Shown in pieces: positions 1 to 5,716 of a DNA stretch of 5,716 bases; the first letter of the stretch is position 1; each line of letters opens with the position of its first letter. The position numbers and the translations under genes were made by a program. The DNA lies in NCBI GenBank assembly GCA_903844785.1, contig CAIMVB010000038.1, positions 1 through 5,716 on the forward strand. The letters run 5' to 3'. The stretch is from an uncultured Rhodospirillales bacterium (GTDB lineage: Bacteria; Pseudomonadota; Alphaproteobacteria; Acetobacterales; Acetobacteraceae). The notes below the pieces were generated by a model, which was given only the letters and a program-made list of their open reading frames with translations, did no database searches and was not told the origin of the DNA.

Positions 1-216
1 GAAAAGACGGATGAGTTGGTGCCGGCAGTCCAGCGGGCACTTGCCTCCGGCAAGCCTGCCATTGTGGAAATCCGCATGAACCCGGAACAGGTGACCAACC
101 GCGCCACCATCGCGGATTTGCGCGCACAATCCGGTAAGGCCGCACCGGCGGCATCATTGCCGGCCAAGGCCAAGCGCGGCCCGGCGCCACGCCGCAGTGG
201 CCCGCGCCCGCGCTGA
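1..216 (+). CDS. TPP-dependent enzyme, acetolactate synthase large subunit-like (C-terminal fragment)
   Basis: Only the last 71 codons are visible; the frame is open from base 1, so the gene begins outside the window. The fragment starts EKTDELVPAVQRALASGKPA and continues IVEIRMNPEQVTNRATI. This is the typical end of the C-terminal TPP-binding domain in acetolactate synthase, benzoylformate decarboxylase and related enzymes: a helix that closes the domain, then a final beta strand ending V-E-I-R and a short 'P-E-Q-x-T' segment. These enzymes decarboxylate 2-oxoacids or ligate the products in the cytoplasm. The catalytic and TPP-binding motifs lie upstream, so the exact reaction cannot be read here. 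After the domain there is a low-complexity tail of roughly 30 residues rich in Ala, Pro, Lys and Arg (ending RRSGPRPR), longer than usual for the family. The TGA stop at 214-216 faces the stop of the minus-strand neighbour. Fairly sure of the family, not of the subfamily. Confidence 0.8.
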   Translation, partial: EKTDELVPAVQRALASGKPAIVEIRMNPEQVTNRATIADLRAQSGKAAPAASLPAKAKRGPAPRRSGPRPR

Positions 217-223
217 ATTCAGC
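212..223. repeat. Perfect 12-bp palindrome containing both convergent stop codons
   Basis: GCTGAATTCAGC is its own reverse complement, centred between 217 and 218. It contains the TGA stop of the plus-strand TPP enzyme (214-216) and the TGA stop of the minus-strand gene (221-219). Two TGA stops facing each other across AT are palindromic by themselves (8 bp); the symmetry extends 2 bp further on each side. A functional role is not shown. Confidence 0.6.
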
Positions 224-1097
224 TTTGCCGGGGCGCGGGTGGTCTGCGCCCCGGTAGGTTCATGCCAGAAAAGCGCGTGTCCATATGTTCGATTTCAAGC
301 CAGCCCATATCGCGGCCAAAAGGCTTGTAGATCGGGAAAGTTTTCAGAATGCCGAGTGTGGCGGCGCTTTCCAAGGGTGAGATGAAGCTGCAATCTTGAT
401 CACCAAATTGCGGCTGCGCCATCCAATGGGCAAGCTGTTCGGCGGTAAGCGCGAAAAAGCCGCAATGTGGATTGGTGGCGCGCTGGAAGCTGACCAGCCG
501 TGCCCCTTGGCGCCCCTTCAGGAAACGCTCATCGGGCAAGGCTTCCTCAAAAGGCGCCAGCAGCCCAGGGCGCAGCATGCCGTCGATATAGGTCTTCAGA
601 GCCGGGCCGCGTGGACTCCATTCGTAACGGTTGGGGAAAACTACGCGCCGCCAGCCGAAATCATCCTGGAAGGCAAGAATACGTGAAATCAGATCGTTGC
701 CGGTTGGGCGCAAATCATCTTCGGAGAAGGCGAAAACATCATAGATGTTGCGGGCATCAGCAAAAAGTCTATGCGCGGTGAAGCCCAGCATGCGCGGATT
801 ATCAAGCTTCGCATCATAAAGCCGAACACCACGCGCGCGGCAGTAATCCGCATCAAGCAAATGATTGTCGCCATTCACCAGAACAATGATGTCAAGCTGA
901 TCCGCGACGCCGACTACGGGTTCGAATTTCTTCTGCCAGACATTGATGCTGGAAACCGGGCCGTAATGCCCGCGCCAGGCATCAATCACGCTGCGGATGG
1001 CTGCCGCCCGCTGATCCCGCCGATGCGCATCGGTGGAGCTGTGGTTCGATCCCTCCTCGGCGCGAAAGAAATGCGCGATGGAGAGCAGTATGCGCAT
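219..1097 (-). CDS. Conserved-looking hypothetical protein, possible glycosyltransferase, 292 aa
   Basis: I do not recognise the family with certainty. The protein begins MRILLSIAHFFRAEEGSNHS, with no signal peptide; the opening hydrophobic strand is short. A second hydrophobic strand follows (DIIVLVNGDNHLL, about 69-81). At about 121-129 is VFAFSEDDL, an acidic motif placed after a hydrophobic strand, as the metal-binding DxD is in GT-A glycosyltransferases. Later come NPHCGFFALTAEQLAHW (209-225) and a conserved-looking C-terminal stretch KPFGRDMGWLEIEHMD (258-273), then a Pro/Arg tail. The ATG lies 2 nt after the stop of the UDP-glucuronate decarboxylase gene (TGAGCATG), so the two are almost certainly co-transcribed and probably translationally coupled. 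That position suggests use of, or a pathway with, UDP-xylose. The glycosyltransferase idea rests on the motif and the neighbour only; a plain 'hypothetical protein' label is the safe one. The gene itself is well supported by operon packing and length. Confidence 0.8.
   Translation of the reverse strand: MRILLSIAHFFRAEEGSNHSSTDAHRRDQRAAAIRSVIDAWRGHYGPVSSINVWQKKFEPVVGVADQLDIIVLVNGDNHLLDADYCRARGVRLYDAKLDNPRMLGFTAHRLFADARNIYDVFAFSEDDLRPTGNDLISRILAFQDDFGWRRVVFPNRYEWSPRGPALKTYIDGMLRPGLLAPFEEALPDERFLKGRQGARLVSFQRATNPHCGFFALTAEQLAHWMAQPQFGDQDCSFISPLESAATLGILKTFPIYKPFGRDMGWLEIEHMDTRFSGMNLPGRRPPAPRQS
228..254. terminator. GC-rich hairpin just past the plus-strand stop (possible terminator, no T-tract)
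   Basis: CCGGGGCGC (228-236) and GCGCCCCGG (246-254) form a perfect 9-bp stem around a 9-nt loop. It starts 11 bases after the stop of the plus-strand TPP enzyme gene, where an intrinsic terminator would sit, but it also lies inside the last codons of the convergent minus-strand gene (its Pro/Arg-rich C-terminus). No run of T follows on either strand, so this is not a textbook Rho-independent terminator. It could stabilise a 3' end, pause polymerase, or be a by-product of GC-rich coding sequence. Confidence 0.35.
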
Positions 1098-1099
1098 GC

Positions 1100-2089
1100 T
1101 CAGGCGGCCCGCTTGGACAAGAGCTTGTCAAAATAAGCGATGGTTTGAATCAAGCCCTGTTCCAAAGCCACTTTTGGTTCCCAGCCAAGCTTACCGCGCG
1201 CCTTTGTGATATCGGGCTGGCGCTGGCGCGGGTCATCAACCGGCGCCTGGCGAAACACCGGGCGGGAAGCGGAACCGGTCAGGCGGATTACCGCTTCGGC
1301 CAATTCCATCATGGTGAATTCGCCAGGATTACCAAGGTTGATTGGGCCGGTGATCTCATCAGGAGAATCCATCAGCCGACGGAGACCTTCCACAAGATCA
1401 GACACGAAGCAGAAAGATCGCGTCTGCTTCCCATCGCCATAAATCGTGATGGGATCACCGCGCAAAGCCTGGACGATGAAATTGGACACCACGCGCCCAT
1501 CATTCGGGTGCATGCGCGGGCCATAGGTGTTGAAGATACGCGCGACCTTGATATCCAGCCGGTATTGCCGGTGGTAGTCGAAGAACAGCGTCTCAGCGCA
1601 GCGCTTGCCTTCATCGTAGCAGGAACGCGGCCCGATTGGGTTCACATTGCCCCAGTATTCCTCAGGCTGAGGATGCACATTCGGATCGCCATAAACCTCG
1701 CTGGTGGAGGCTTGCAGGATGCGCGCCTTCAGCCGCTTGGCAAGGCCGAGCATATTGATCGCACCATGCACGCTGGTCTTGATGGTTTGTACCGGGTCAT
1801 GCTGGTAGTGGATGGGCGATGCCGGGCAGGCAAGGTTGTAGATCTCATCAACCTCCACATAAAGCGGGAAGGTCACATCATGGCGGATCAATTCGAAATA
1901 GGGGTGATCCAGCAGCCTTTCGATATTCGCCTTATTACCGGTGAAGAAATTATCGGCGCACAGAACTTCATGCCCCGCCGCGATCAGGGCTTCACATAGA
2001 TGGCTGCCGACAAAGCCGGCGCCACCTGTGACCAGGATGCGCTTGCGCGCATGGTATTCACGTTTTGCCTCGCCTGAATTTTCCGTCAT
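1100..2089 (-). CDS. UDP-glucuronate decarboxylase (UDP-xylose synthase), NAD-dependent SDR family
   Basis: It converts UDP-glucuronic acid to UDP-xylose and CO2 through a bound-NAD+ oxidation, decarboxylation and reduction cycle in the cytoplasm, supplying an activated pentose for glycan synthesis. The 329 residues match the usual bacterial length. An N-terminal Rossmann fold carries [15 protein letters not shown] with G22-x2-G25-x2-G28 for NAD binding. Then come [20 protein letters not shown] (86-105), a signature of this subgroup of extended SDRs, ASTSEVYGD (127-135) with the conserved Ser/Thr and Glu, and the catalytic Y158-x3-K162 in [16 protein letters not shown] and [13 protein letters not shown] complete the family pattern. 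About 16 residues precede the fold. The start is fixed by context: its ATG overlaps the TGA of the upstream gamma-glutamyltransferase-family gene by 4 nt (ATGA, 2086-2089). No membrane segment is seen, unlike the eukaryotic Golgi enzyme. Close alternatives are dTDP-glucose 4,6-dehydratases or other epimerases, but the SEVYGDPxxHPQ and PASPxHYQ motifs favour UXS. Confidence 0.93.
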   Translation of the reverse strand: MTENSGEAKREYHARKRILVTGGAGFVGSHLCEALIAAGHEVLCADNFFTGNKANIERLLDHPYFELIRHDVTFPLYVEVDEIYNLACPASPIHYQHDPVQTIKTSVHGAINMLGLAKRLKARILQASTSEVYGDPNVHPQPEEYWGNVNPIGPRSCYDEGKRCAETLFFDYHRQYRLDIKVARIFNTYGPRMHPNDGRVVSNFIVQALRGDPITIYGDGKQTRSFCFVSDLVEGLRRLMDSPDEITGPINLGNPGEFTMMELAEAVIRLTGSASRPVFRQAPVDDPRQRQPDITKARGKLGWEPKVALEQGLIQTIAYFDKLLSKRAA

Positions 2090-3924
2090 CGCCCCACTGC
2101 GTAACCTTGCATGCCGCGCGGATTGGCGCCGGCGCGGATGGTGCCGTCGGCTTCAAGCCGCGCGCCAGTCAACCGCCCTTCGGTCCAATCGCCACCCGCT
2201 TCCGCCTGATGGCCGCGCGCTTTCAACGCGGCCAGAACTTCCGGCGCATAGCGCCCTTCAATCACCAGCTTGCCGGGCTTCGCACCGCGCGGCCAGAAAC
2301 TGCTGATCCAATGTTCCGAATGGAAGGAAGGCGCATCAATCGCTTCCTGAATATTCATTCCATGATGCAGCATCCGCAGCAGCATGATAGACTGCCATTG
2401 ATCCTGCTGTTCACCGCCTGGTGTGCCGAAGCTCATCCAGGCCTTGCCATCGCGTAGCACCAGCGCAGGCGAAAGCGTGGTGCGCGGGCGCTTGCCGGGC
2501 TGCAGGCCATTGGGCAGGCTTTCATCCAGCCAGAACATCTGGCAGCGCGTGCCAAGGCAGAAGCCAAGTTCAGGAATAGCCGGGGAGGATTGCAGCCAAC
2601 CCGCCGATGGCGTGGCGCTTACCATATTCCCGGCAGCGTCAATCACATCCACATGGCAGGTATCGCCGCCCGCGGCACCAAGGCGGGAGACCGTGGGCTC
2701 TCCACTACCGGCGGCGGCGGCCATTTCCTGTGCGCGGCGGATGGCGGCGGCGTAATCGGTGCGCGGGGTGCGGCCATCGGGCGAACCTGGGCGGAAATCC
2801 ATGCTGGCGGCAGCGCCAATCAGGGCGCGCCGCGCGGCGTTATAGGCGGGCGAAAGCAGCGTTGCCATTGGCACATCAACAAAATTGGGGTCGCCGTAAA
2901 AGGCTTCGCGATCGGCGAAGGCGAGTTTCATCGCTTCCGTCACCAGATGGATGAAATCCGGCCCCAGAGGGTCCATCCCCGCGATATCATCGCCTGCGAT
3001 CAAGGCGAGCGTTTGCAGCATCGCCGGGCCTTGGCTCCAGGGGCCGCATTTCAGCACGCGATGTCCGTGATAATCCAAGCCAAGCGGCGCTTCGATGCCA
3101 GCGGACCAATTCGCCAAATCCTGGCCATTCAGCACGGCGCGATGGCGGCGCCCGGAAGTGTCCATGGCTTCCGTGGTGCTGCAGAAACGGTCAATCGCTT
3201 CCGCAACGAAGCCGCGATACCAGGCACGCCGCGCGGCTTCAATTTGCGCTACACGATCTCCGCCAGCAGCCTCAGCCTCTCGCACCACGCGTTCATAGGT
3301 ATCGGCAAGGGTTGGGTTGGCATAAAGCCCGCCCGGTGCTGGCCCGCCATTGCGCAGCCATAGCGCGGCGGAGGTTTTCCATTCGGCCTCAAACAAGGGG
3401 CGGACGGAATCAATAGTGGCGCGCACGCGCGGCACCATGGGCGCGCCATGGCGCGCATAGCCAATGGCATGGGCAAGTACATCGCGCGGCTTCCAGGTGC
3501 CATGGTCACGCAGCATCAACATCCAGGCGTCGAAGGCGCCGGGGATGGGCGCGGCCAGCATGCCGGTGCCGGGCATGATTTCATGCCCCAGGCTTTTCAT
3601 CAGCGCGACATTCAAACCGGCCGGGGCGGGGCCTTGGCCGCAAATGGCCTGCTGCTGCCCGGTGCGGGCGCTATGCAGTATGATCGGGCAATCGCCGCCT
3701 GGCCCGTTCAAATGCGGCTCCACGATTTGCAGCGTGAAGCCGGCGGCGGCGGCGGCATCAAAGGCGTTGCCACCGCGTTCCAGCACCGCCATGCCAACCT
3801 GGGAGGCGATCCAATGCGTGGAAGCAACCGCCCCGAAAGTGCCGCTGATTTCAGGGCGTGTTGTGAAGCTGCGCGCCCCTTCCTTTGCTGGGAAGCCGAT
3901 GGAAGCAAGATTTGCGTGAGACAT
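2086..3924 (-). CDS. Gamma-glutamyltransferase family protein (Ntn hydrolase), substrate uncertain
   Basis: At 612 aa this is full length for the family. Such proteins are self-cleaving N-terminal-nucleophile hydrolases. The large-subunit hallmark [10 protein letters not shown] is at 51-60 and LNGPGGD at 72-78. The predicted cleavage and nucleophile is T422 in [11 protein letters not shown] (family pattern TTH; here T-C-H), followed by GNMVSATPS. That gives a small subunit of about 191 residues, as expected. [11 protein letters not shown] (476-486) and GTPGGEQQ (500-507) match the oxyanion and Gly-Gly loops. By eye alignment, residues that hold the gamma-glutamyl group in E. coli GGT are changed: R114 to Q97, Q430 to R460, D433 to M463, the Ser pair to T482-T483. 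It is therefore probably not a classical glutathione hydrolase; YwrD-like or oxamate amidohydrolase-like roles are possible. No signal peptide is visible, so it is likely cytoplasmic. The ATG has AGGA (3934-3937) 9 nt upstream. It is the first gene of its unit; its TGA overlaps the next ATG. Confidence 0.9.
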   Translation of the reverse strand: MSHANLASIGFPAKEGARSFTTRPEISGTFGAVASTHWIASQVGMAVLERGGNAFDAAAAAGFTLQIVEPHLNGPGGDCPIILHSARTGQQQAICGQGPAPAGLNVALMKSLGHEIMPGTGMLAAPIPGAFDAWMLMLRDHGTWKPRDVLAHAIGYARHGAPMVPRVRATIDSVRPLFEAEWKTSAALWLRNGGPAPGGLYANPTLADTYERVVREAEAAGGDRVAQIEAARRAWYRGFVAEAIDRFCSTTEAMDTSGRRHRAVLNGQDLANWSAGIEAPLGLDYHGHRVLKCGPWSQGPAMLQTLALIAGDDIAGMDPLGPDFIHLVTEAMKLAFADREAFYGDPNFVDVPMATLLSPAYNAARRALIGAAASMDFRPGSPDGRTPRTDYAAAIRRAQEMAAAAGSGEPTVSRLGAAGGDTCHVDVIDAAGNMVSATPSAGWLQSSPAIPELGFCLGTRCQMFWLDESLPNGLQPGKRPRTTLSPALVLRDGKAWMSFGTPGGEQQDQWQSIMLLRMLHHGMNIQEAIDAPSFHSEHWISSFWPRGAKPGKLVIEGRYAPEVLAALKARGHQAEAGGDWTEGRLTGARLEADGTIRAGANPRGMQGYAVGR

Positions 3925-3944
3925 GGAGGGTTTTCCTGCTTTCG

Positions 3945-3979
3945 ATCCGCAACAGCTGCTTCAAGCCTCGCTGGCGGAT
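3945..3979 (-). other. Imperfect inverted repeat in the GGT-family leader region
   Basis: On the minus strand ATCCGC-CAGC (3979-3970) can pair with GCTG-TT-GCGGAT (3956-3945). This is a 10-bp stem with a 2-nt bulge and a 13-nt loop, ending 20 bases before the ATG of the GGT-family gene. It could be a leader hairpin or a protein-binding dyad. If the TTGACA at 3984-3989 is a true -35 box, transcription would begin inside this element, so both readings cannot hold at once. Confidence 0.25.
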
Positions 3980-3983
3980 AGTT

Positions 3984-3989
3984 TGTCAA
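3984..3989 (-). promoter_or_regulatory. Candidate -35 box (TTGACA) upstream of the GGT-family gene
   Basis: A consensus TTGACA reads on the minus strand within an A/T-rich patch, 60 bases before the GGT-family ATG. The sequence about 17 bp downstream (GCTTGA and its shifts) is a poor -10, so only half of a sigma-70-type promoter is convincing. Because this is the only real gap upstream of the three-gene minus unit, its promoter should lie hereabouts, but the exact site is uncertain. Confidence 0.3.
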
Positions 3990-4033
3990 AATTTTTTTGA
4001 AAAAGCAAATATATGAAAAGGTAAATGACATCA

Positions 4034-4058
4034 GTAGGCTTGGTGGGACCAAGCCTAC
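4034..4058 (-). terminator. Perfect 11-bp stem-loop after the CMD-family gene
   Basis: GTAGGCTTGGT (4034-4044) and ACCAAGCCTAC (4048-4058) are exact inverted complements around GGG. On the minus strand the stem starts 20 bases after the TAA stop of the carboxymuconolactone decarboxylase-family gene. It is followed by a T-rich but broken tract (TGATGTCATTTACCTTTTC and further T-rich sequence). Position, stem quality and the T-rich flank make a transcription terminator for the upstream unit the best reading. The T-run is not immediate, so efficiency is uncertain. It could also serve as an operator for the following gene. Confidence 0.6.
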
Positions 4059-4078
4059 CAATGACCTTTGGGCGCAGA

Positions 4079-4492
4079 TTAGGCGCCCTGCATTCCCCCT
4101 TCCGGCTCCGCGCGCATTTCGGCGAAGACACCCTTGGCGATAATCATCGCCTCCCGCACCGCGGGCAGGCCGATATAGCCGCAAAGATGCATAAGCGCTT
4201 CGGAAAGCTCATCCTCTGTCCAGCCCATGCGGCGCGCCATGCGAAGGTGAATGGCAAGCTCTGGCCATGCATGAATGGCGGTATCGGAAATCACGCAAAT
4301 CAGCGCGCGGGTCTTGAGGTCGAGCCCCGCACGGGACCAGAGCATGCCAAACACGGCTTCCCGCGCGTAATCGCCGAATTTTTCCATGATGGGGTCGTCA
4401 TAAACGCCCTTATTCATGTTCTTGACGGTGGATTGCCCCATCAGGCGCGTGCGCACCGCATCGCCCTTTTTCCATAAGGCGGATTTGGCCAT
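4079..4492 (-). CDS. Carboxymuconolactone decarboxylase (CMD) family protein, 137 aa
   Basis: It is a small all-helical protein of the CMD/AhpD-like superfamily. The core is LKTRALICVISDTAIHAW (59-76), then LAIHLRMARRMGWTEDELSE (79-98) and GYIGLPAVREAMIIAKGVF (105-123). This matches PcaC-type proteins: a helix, the H-L-R-x-A-R segment with a conserved His (H82), the 'G-x-T-x-x-E-L' turn and the 'G-x-P-A' helix. There is no C-x-x-C, so AhpD-like peroxidase reductase activity is unlikely. The family includes 4-carboxymuconolactone decarboxylase of the protocatechuate pathway, but most isolated members have no known substrate and no other pca gene is nearby. The start is placed at MAKSALWKK because GGGAGAG (4498-4504) sits 7 nt before this ATG. 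A longer in-frame reading begins at 4612 but would overlap the upstream gene and add a Pro/Ser/Arg-rich stretch unlike the family. It lies 34 bases after the DUF1232 gene and is probably the last gene of that unit. Confidence 0.87.
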   Translation of the reverse strand: MAKSALWKKGDAVRTRLMGQSTVKNMNKGVYDDPIMEKFGDYAREAVFGMLWSRAGLDLKTRALICVISDTAIHAWPELAIHLRMARRMGWTEDELSEALMHLCGYIGLPAVREAMIIAKGVFAEMRAEPEGGMQGA

Positions 4493-4497
4493 GGTTT

Positions 4498-4504
4498 CTC
4501 TCCC
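4498..4504 (-). promoter_or_regulatory. Ribosome binding site fixing the CMD-family start
   Basis: GGGAGAG reads on the minus strand; its GGGAG core ends 7 nt before the ATG at 4492-4490. It is a strong Shine-Dalgarno match and decides this start over the in-frame extension reaching to 4612. Confidence 0.7.
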
Positions 4505-4526
4505 TTTTTCTGGTGGTGGAGGAAGC

Positions 4527-4922
4527 CTAGGCTGAGGCACCCCAGCGCGTGAAGGCCCAGGCGCATAGCCCGCCCAGCGCCAGCAGCCAGATGGTGATGA
4601 TGATGGCCGCACCCGCCTTGCTACGGGGCTTTTCCACCATGGCCTGCGCGGCCGCGCGGCTTTCCGCCATCACCTCTGCCGGGATCAGCCGCGCGATCAG
4701 CGCAATGGCGATGGGCAGCAGAATGAGTTCGTCCAGAATGCCAAGCACCGGAATGACATCGGGGATCAGGTCAATGGGCGAAAGCGCATAGGCCGCGACA
4801 CACAAGGCCAAGACCTTCGCAAGCCATGGCGTGCGTGGATCACGCGCCGCGACGTAAAGCGCCAACCCGTCGCGTAGAACCAGTCGCGCCCAGAAGCGCA
4901 GGCGCTGCCAAAGCGCATTCAC
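4527..4922 (-). CDS. DUF1232 (YkvA-like) membrane protein, 131 aa
   Basis: The central segment, about residues 28-70, carries the DUF1232 signature: DPRTPWLAKVLAL, then AAYALSPIDLIPDVIPVLG and DELILLPIAI. The Y-x-L-S-P-I-D-L-I-P-D pattern is diagnostic. These are small, presumably inner-membrane proteins of unknown function found widely in bacteria. The conserved region is hydrophobic, and a second clear membrane segment lies at about 104-123 (GAAIIITIWLLALGGLCAWA), giving a basic N-terminus and a short C-terminal tail. The start is a GTG whose bases overlap the TGA stop of the upstream glutamate synthase-like gene (GTGA, 4919-4922). A nearby ATG at 4918-4916 is in another frame and cannot be used. 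The tight coupling implies co-expression with the FMN protein but gives no functional clue. Sure of the family; role unknown. Confidence 0.88.
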   Translation of the reverse strand: MNALWQRLRFWARLVLRDGLALYVAARDPRTPWLAKVLALCVAAYALSPIDLIPDVIPVLGILDELILLPIAIALIARLIPAEVMAESRAAAQAMVEKPRSKAGAAIIITIWLLALGGLCAWAFTRWGASA

Positions 4923-5716
4923 GCGCGGCGCGGGGCGAAGCTATGCGCATCCGCCATCGCCCAGGCTTCGGCAAAGCGCGCATCATCTGTGCCGCTGAGT
5001 AGCGCGCCTGGTGCCAAAGGCGGGTAAAGCTCCGCAAAGCTTTTCACTACGCTTGAAGAAACACGCCGGCTGAAATGTTCCGCGCGCAATTCGGATGGGT
5101 GGGAAAGCCCGGCGGCGGCGACCAATTCATTCAGCGCTTCCAAAGTGGCGGCATGGAATTGATGCACGCGCGGCGCCTTATCCGGCACACGCAACGCGCG
5201 TTGGCGCGTTGGGTCCTGCGTTGCGACACCGGTGGGGCACAAATCCGTATGGCAGGAAAGCGATTGAATGCAGCCAATGGAAAACATGAAGCCGCGCGCC
5301 GCATTGCACCAATCGGCCCCCAGCGCCAAGGCGCGCGCAACATCGAAAGCGGTCGCGATTTTGCCACTGGCGCCAAGGCGGATCTGATCACGCAGGCCAA
5401 TACCAATCAGCGCGTTATGGGCAAAGCTCAAGCCCTCACGCAGCGGCATGCCGACATGATCCATGAATTCCAAGGGGGCAGCGCCGGTGCCGCCTTCCGC
5501 GCCGTCAATGACGATGAAATCAGGCGCAATCCCCGTTTCGATCATGGCCTTGCAGATGGCAAGGAATTCCCAAGGATGGCCGATGCACAGCTTGAAGCCG
5601 GCGGGCTTGCCGCCGGAAAGGCGCCGCATCTCCGCAATAAAGCGCATCATCTCAACCGGCGTTGCAAAGGCCTTATGCGCGGGCGGGGAGACACAATCCT
5701 GCCCCATGGCCACACC
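4919..5716 (-). CDS. FMN-binding glutamate synthase family protein (C-terminal part, start outside window)
   Basis: The last 265 codons are visible and the frame is open to the window edge, so the N-terminus is missing. The fragment is the second half of the glutamate synthase central/FMN TIM-barrel domain. KPAGFKLCIGHPWEF holds the 'K-x-G' strand. IVIDGAEGGTGAAPLEFMDH (69-88 of the fragment) is the GltB-type G-G-T-G-A loop. GADWCNAARGFMFSIGC leads into C149-x5-C155-x4-C160 (CIQSLSCHTDLCPTG), the [3Fe-4S] cluster motif of glutamate synthases. This subfamily lacks the glutaminase and alpha-subunit C-terminal GXGXG domains of GltB: the chain ends about 100 residues after the cluster with a helical tail. 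In GltB the domain converts 2-oxoglutarate to glutamate; for stand-alone members the physiological reaction and electron donor are poorly known. The stop overlaps the GTG of the DUF1232 gene by 4 nt. High confidence in the family, lower in the reaction. Confidence 0.92.
   Translation of the reverse strand, partial: GVAMGQDCVSPPAHKAFATPVEMMRFIAEMRRLSGGKPAGFKLCIGHPWEFLAICKAMIETGIAPDFIVIDGAEGGTGAAPLEFMDHVGMPLREGLSFAHNALIGIGLRDQIRLGASGKIATAFDVARALALGADWCNAARGFMFSIGCIQSLSCHTDLCPTGVATQDPTRQRALRVPDKAPRVHQFHAATLEALNELVAAAGLSHPSELRAEHFSRRVSSSVVKSFAELYPPLAPGALLSGTDDARFAEAWAMADAHSFAPRRA

Noticed and set aside
1145..1999. Plus-strand reading frame of 284 codons opposite the UDP-glucuronate decarboxylase gene
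   Set aside because: It lies wholly antisense to a gene with unmistakable motifs. The translation has no recognisable domain, and long antisense frames are common in GC-rich DNA.
2590..3363. Plus-strand reading frame of 257 codons opposite the GGT-family gene
   Set aside because: It is antisense to a well-supported gene, has low-complexity Gly/Ala/Arg-rich translation and shows no family pattern.
3435..3451. Near-palindrome of two CCATGG units around GCGCG
   Set aside because: It is in the middle of the GGT-family gene, explained by codons for Ala-Pro-Met-Val-Pro, and has no matching copies noticed nearby.
3448..3981. Plus-strand reading frames opposite the 5' end of the GGT-family gene
   Set aside because: They are shadows of the real minus-strand gene, with no ribosome site or domain.
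3708..4184. Minus-strand frame bridging the CMD-family gene, the intergenic gap and the GGT-family start
   Set aside because: It is out of frame with both real genes, runs through the terminator-like stem and encodes an unfamily-like sequence.
4493..4612. N-terminal extension of the CMD-family protein by 40 residues
   Set aside because: It would overlap the DUF1232 gene and has Pro/Ser/Arg-rich content foreign to the family. The internal ATG has a strong GGGAGAG site at correct spacing.
5192..5203. 12-bp palindrome CAACGCGCGTTG
   Set aside because: It lies inside the glutamate synthase-like coding region, where CG-rich codons for Arg and Ala readily give such palindromes; no context suggests a site.
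1..5716. Search for CRISPR arrays, tRNA or rRNA genes, IS ends, toxin-antitoxin or defence genes
   Set aside because: No repeated spacer pattern, cloverleaf, transposase or defence-type domain was seen by reading; nearly all sequence is covered by ordinary metabolic genes.

Overview
The window looks like ordinary chromosomal DNA from a fairly GC-rich alphaproteobacterium. Protein character and gene content (a TPP enzyme with an Ala/Pro/Arg-rich tail, an FMN-binding glutamate synthase-like protein, a cytosolic gamma-glutamyltransferase relative) would fit Rhodospirillales/Acetobacteraceae. That placement is inferred from general character, not from a marker gene. I see no rRNA, tRNA, CRISPR array, insertion sequence, phage gene or attachment site.

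Layout: (1) Positions 1-216 hold the 3' end of a plus-strand gene for an acetolactate synthase-like TPP enzyme. It converges on the minus-strand genes with only 2 bases between the two stop codons, inside a perfect 12-bp palindrome. (2) Positions 3924 down to 219 are a tightly packed minus-strand unit: gamma-glutamyltransferase family protein, then UDP-glucuronate decarboxylase (UDP-xylose synthase), then an unrecognised 292-residue protein. The joints are a 4-nt ATGA overlap and a 2-nt gap, so co-translation is likely. (3) Positions 3925-4078 are the only sizeable non-coding gap. It has a GC-poor core, a candidate -35 box and a perfect 11-bp stem. (4) Positions 5716 down to 4079 are a second minus-strand unit: the C-terminal part of an FMN/Fe-S glutamate synthase-like protein (cut by the window edge), a DUF1232 membrane protein joined by a GTGA overlap, and a small carboxymuconolactone decarboxylase-family protein.

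How they work together: UDP-xylose synthase followed immediately by a protein with an acidic SEDD motif suggests sugar-nucleotide supply for a surface glycan or glycoconjugate, with the unknown protein as a possible transferase. This is inference. The gamma-glutamyltransferase relative has no obvious metabolic tie to UDP-xylose, although it is translationally joined to that gene. It keeps the catalytic Thr but seems to lack the residues that hold the gamma-glutamyl group in E. coli GGT, so its substrate is open. The upstream unit mixes amino-acid metabolism, a small membrane protein and a CMD-fold protein with no clear shared pathway.

I found no convincing new multi-gene system. The best leads are the unrecognised gene beside UDP-xylose synthase, the altered active site of the GGT-family protein, and the compact convergent junction near position 217.
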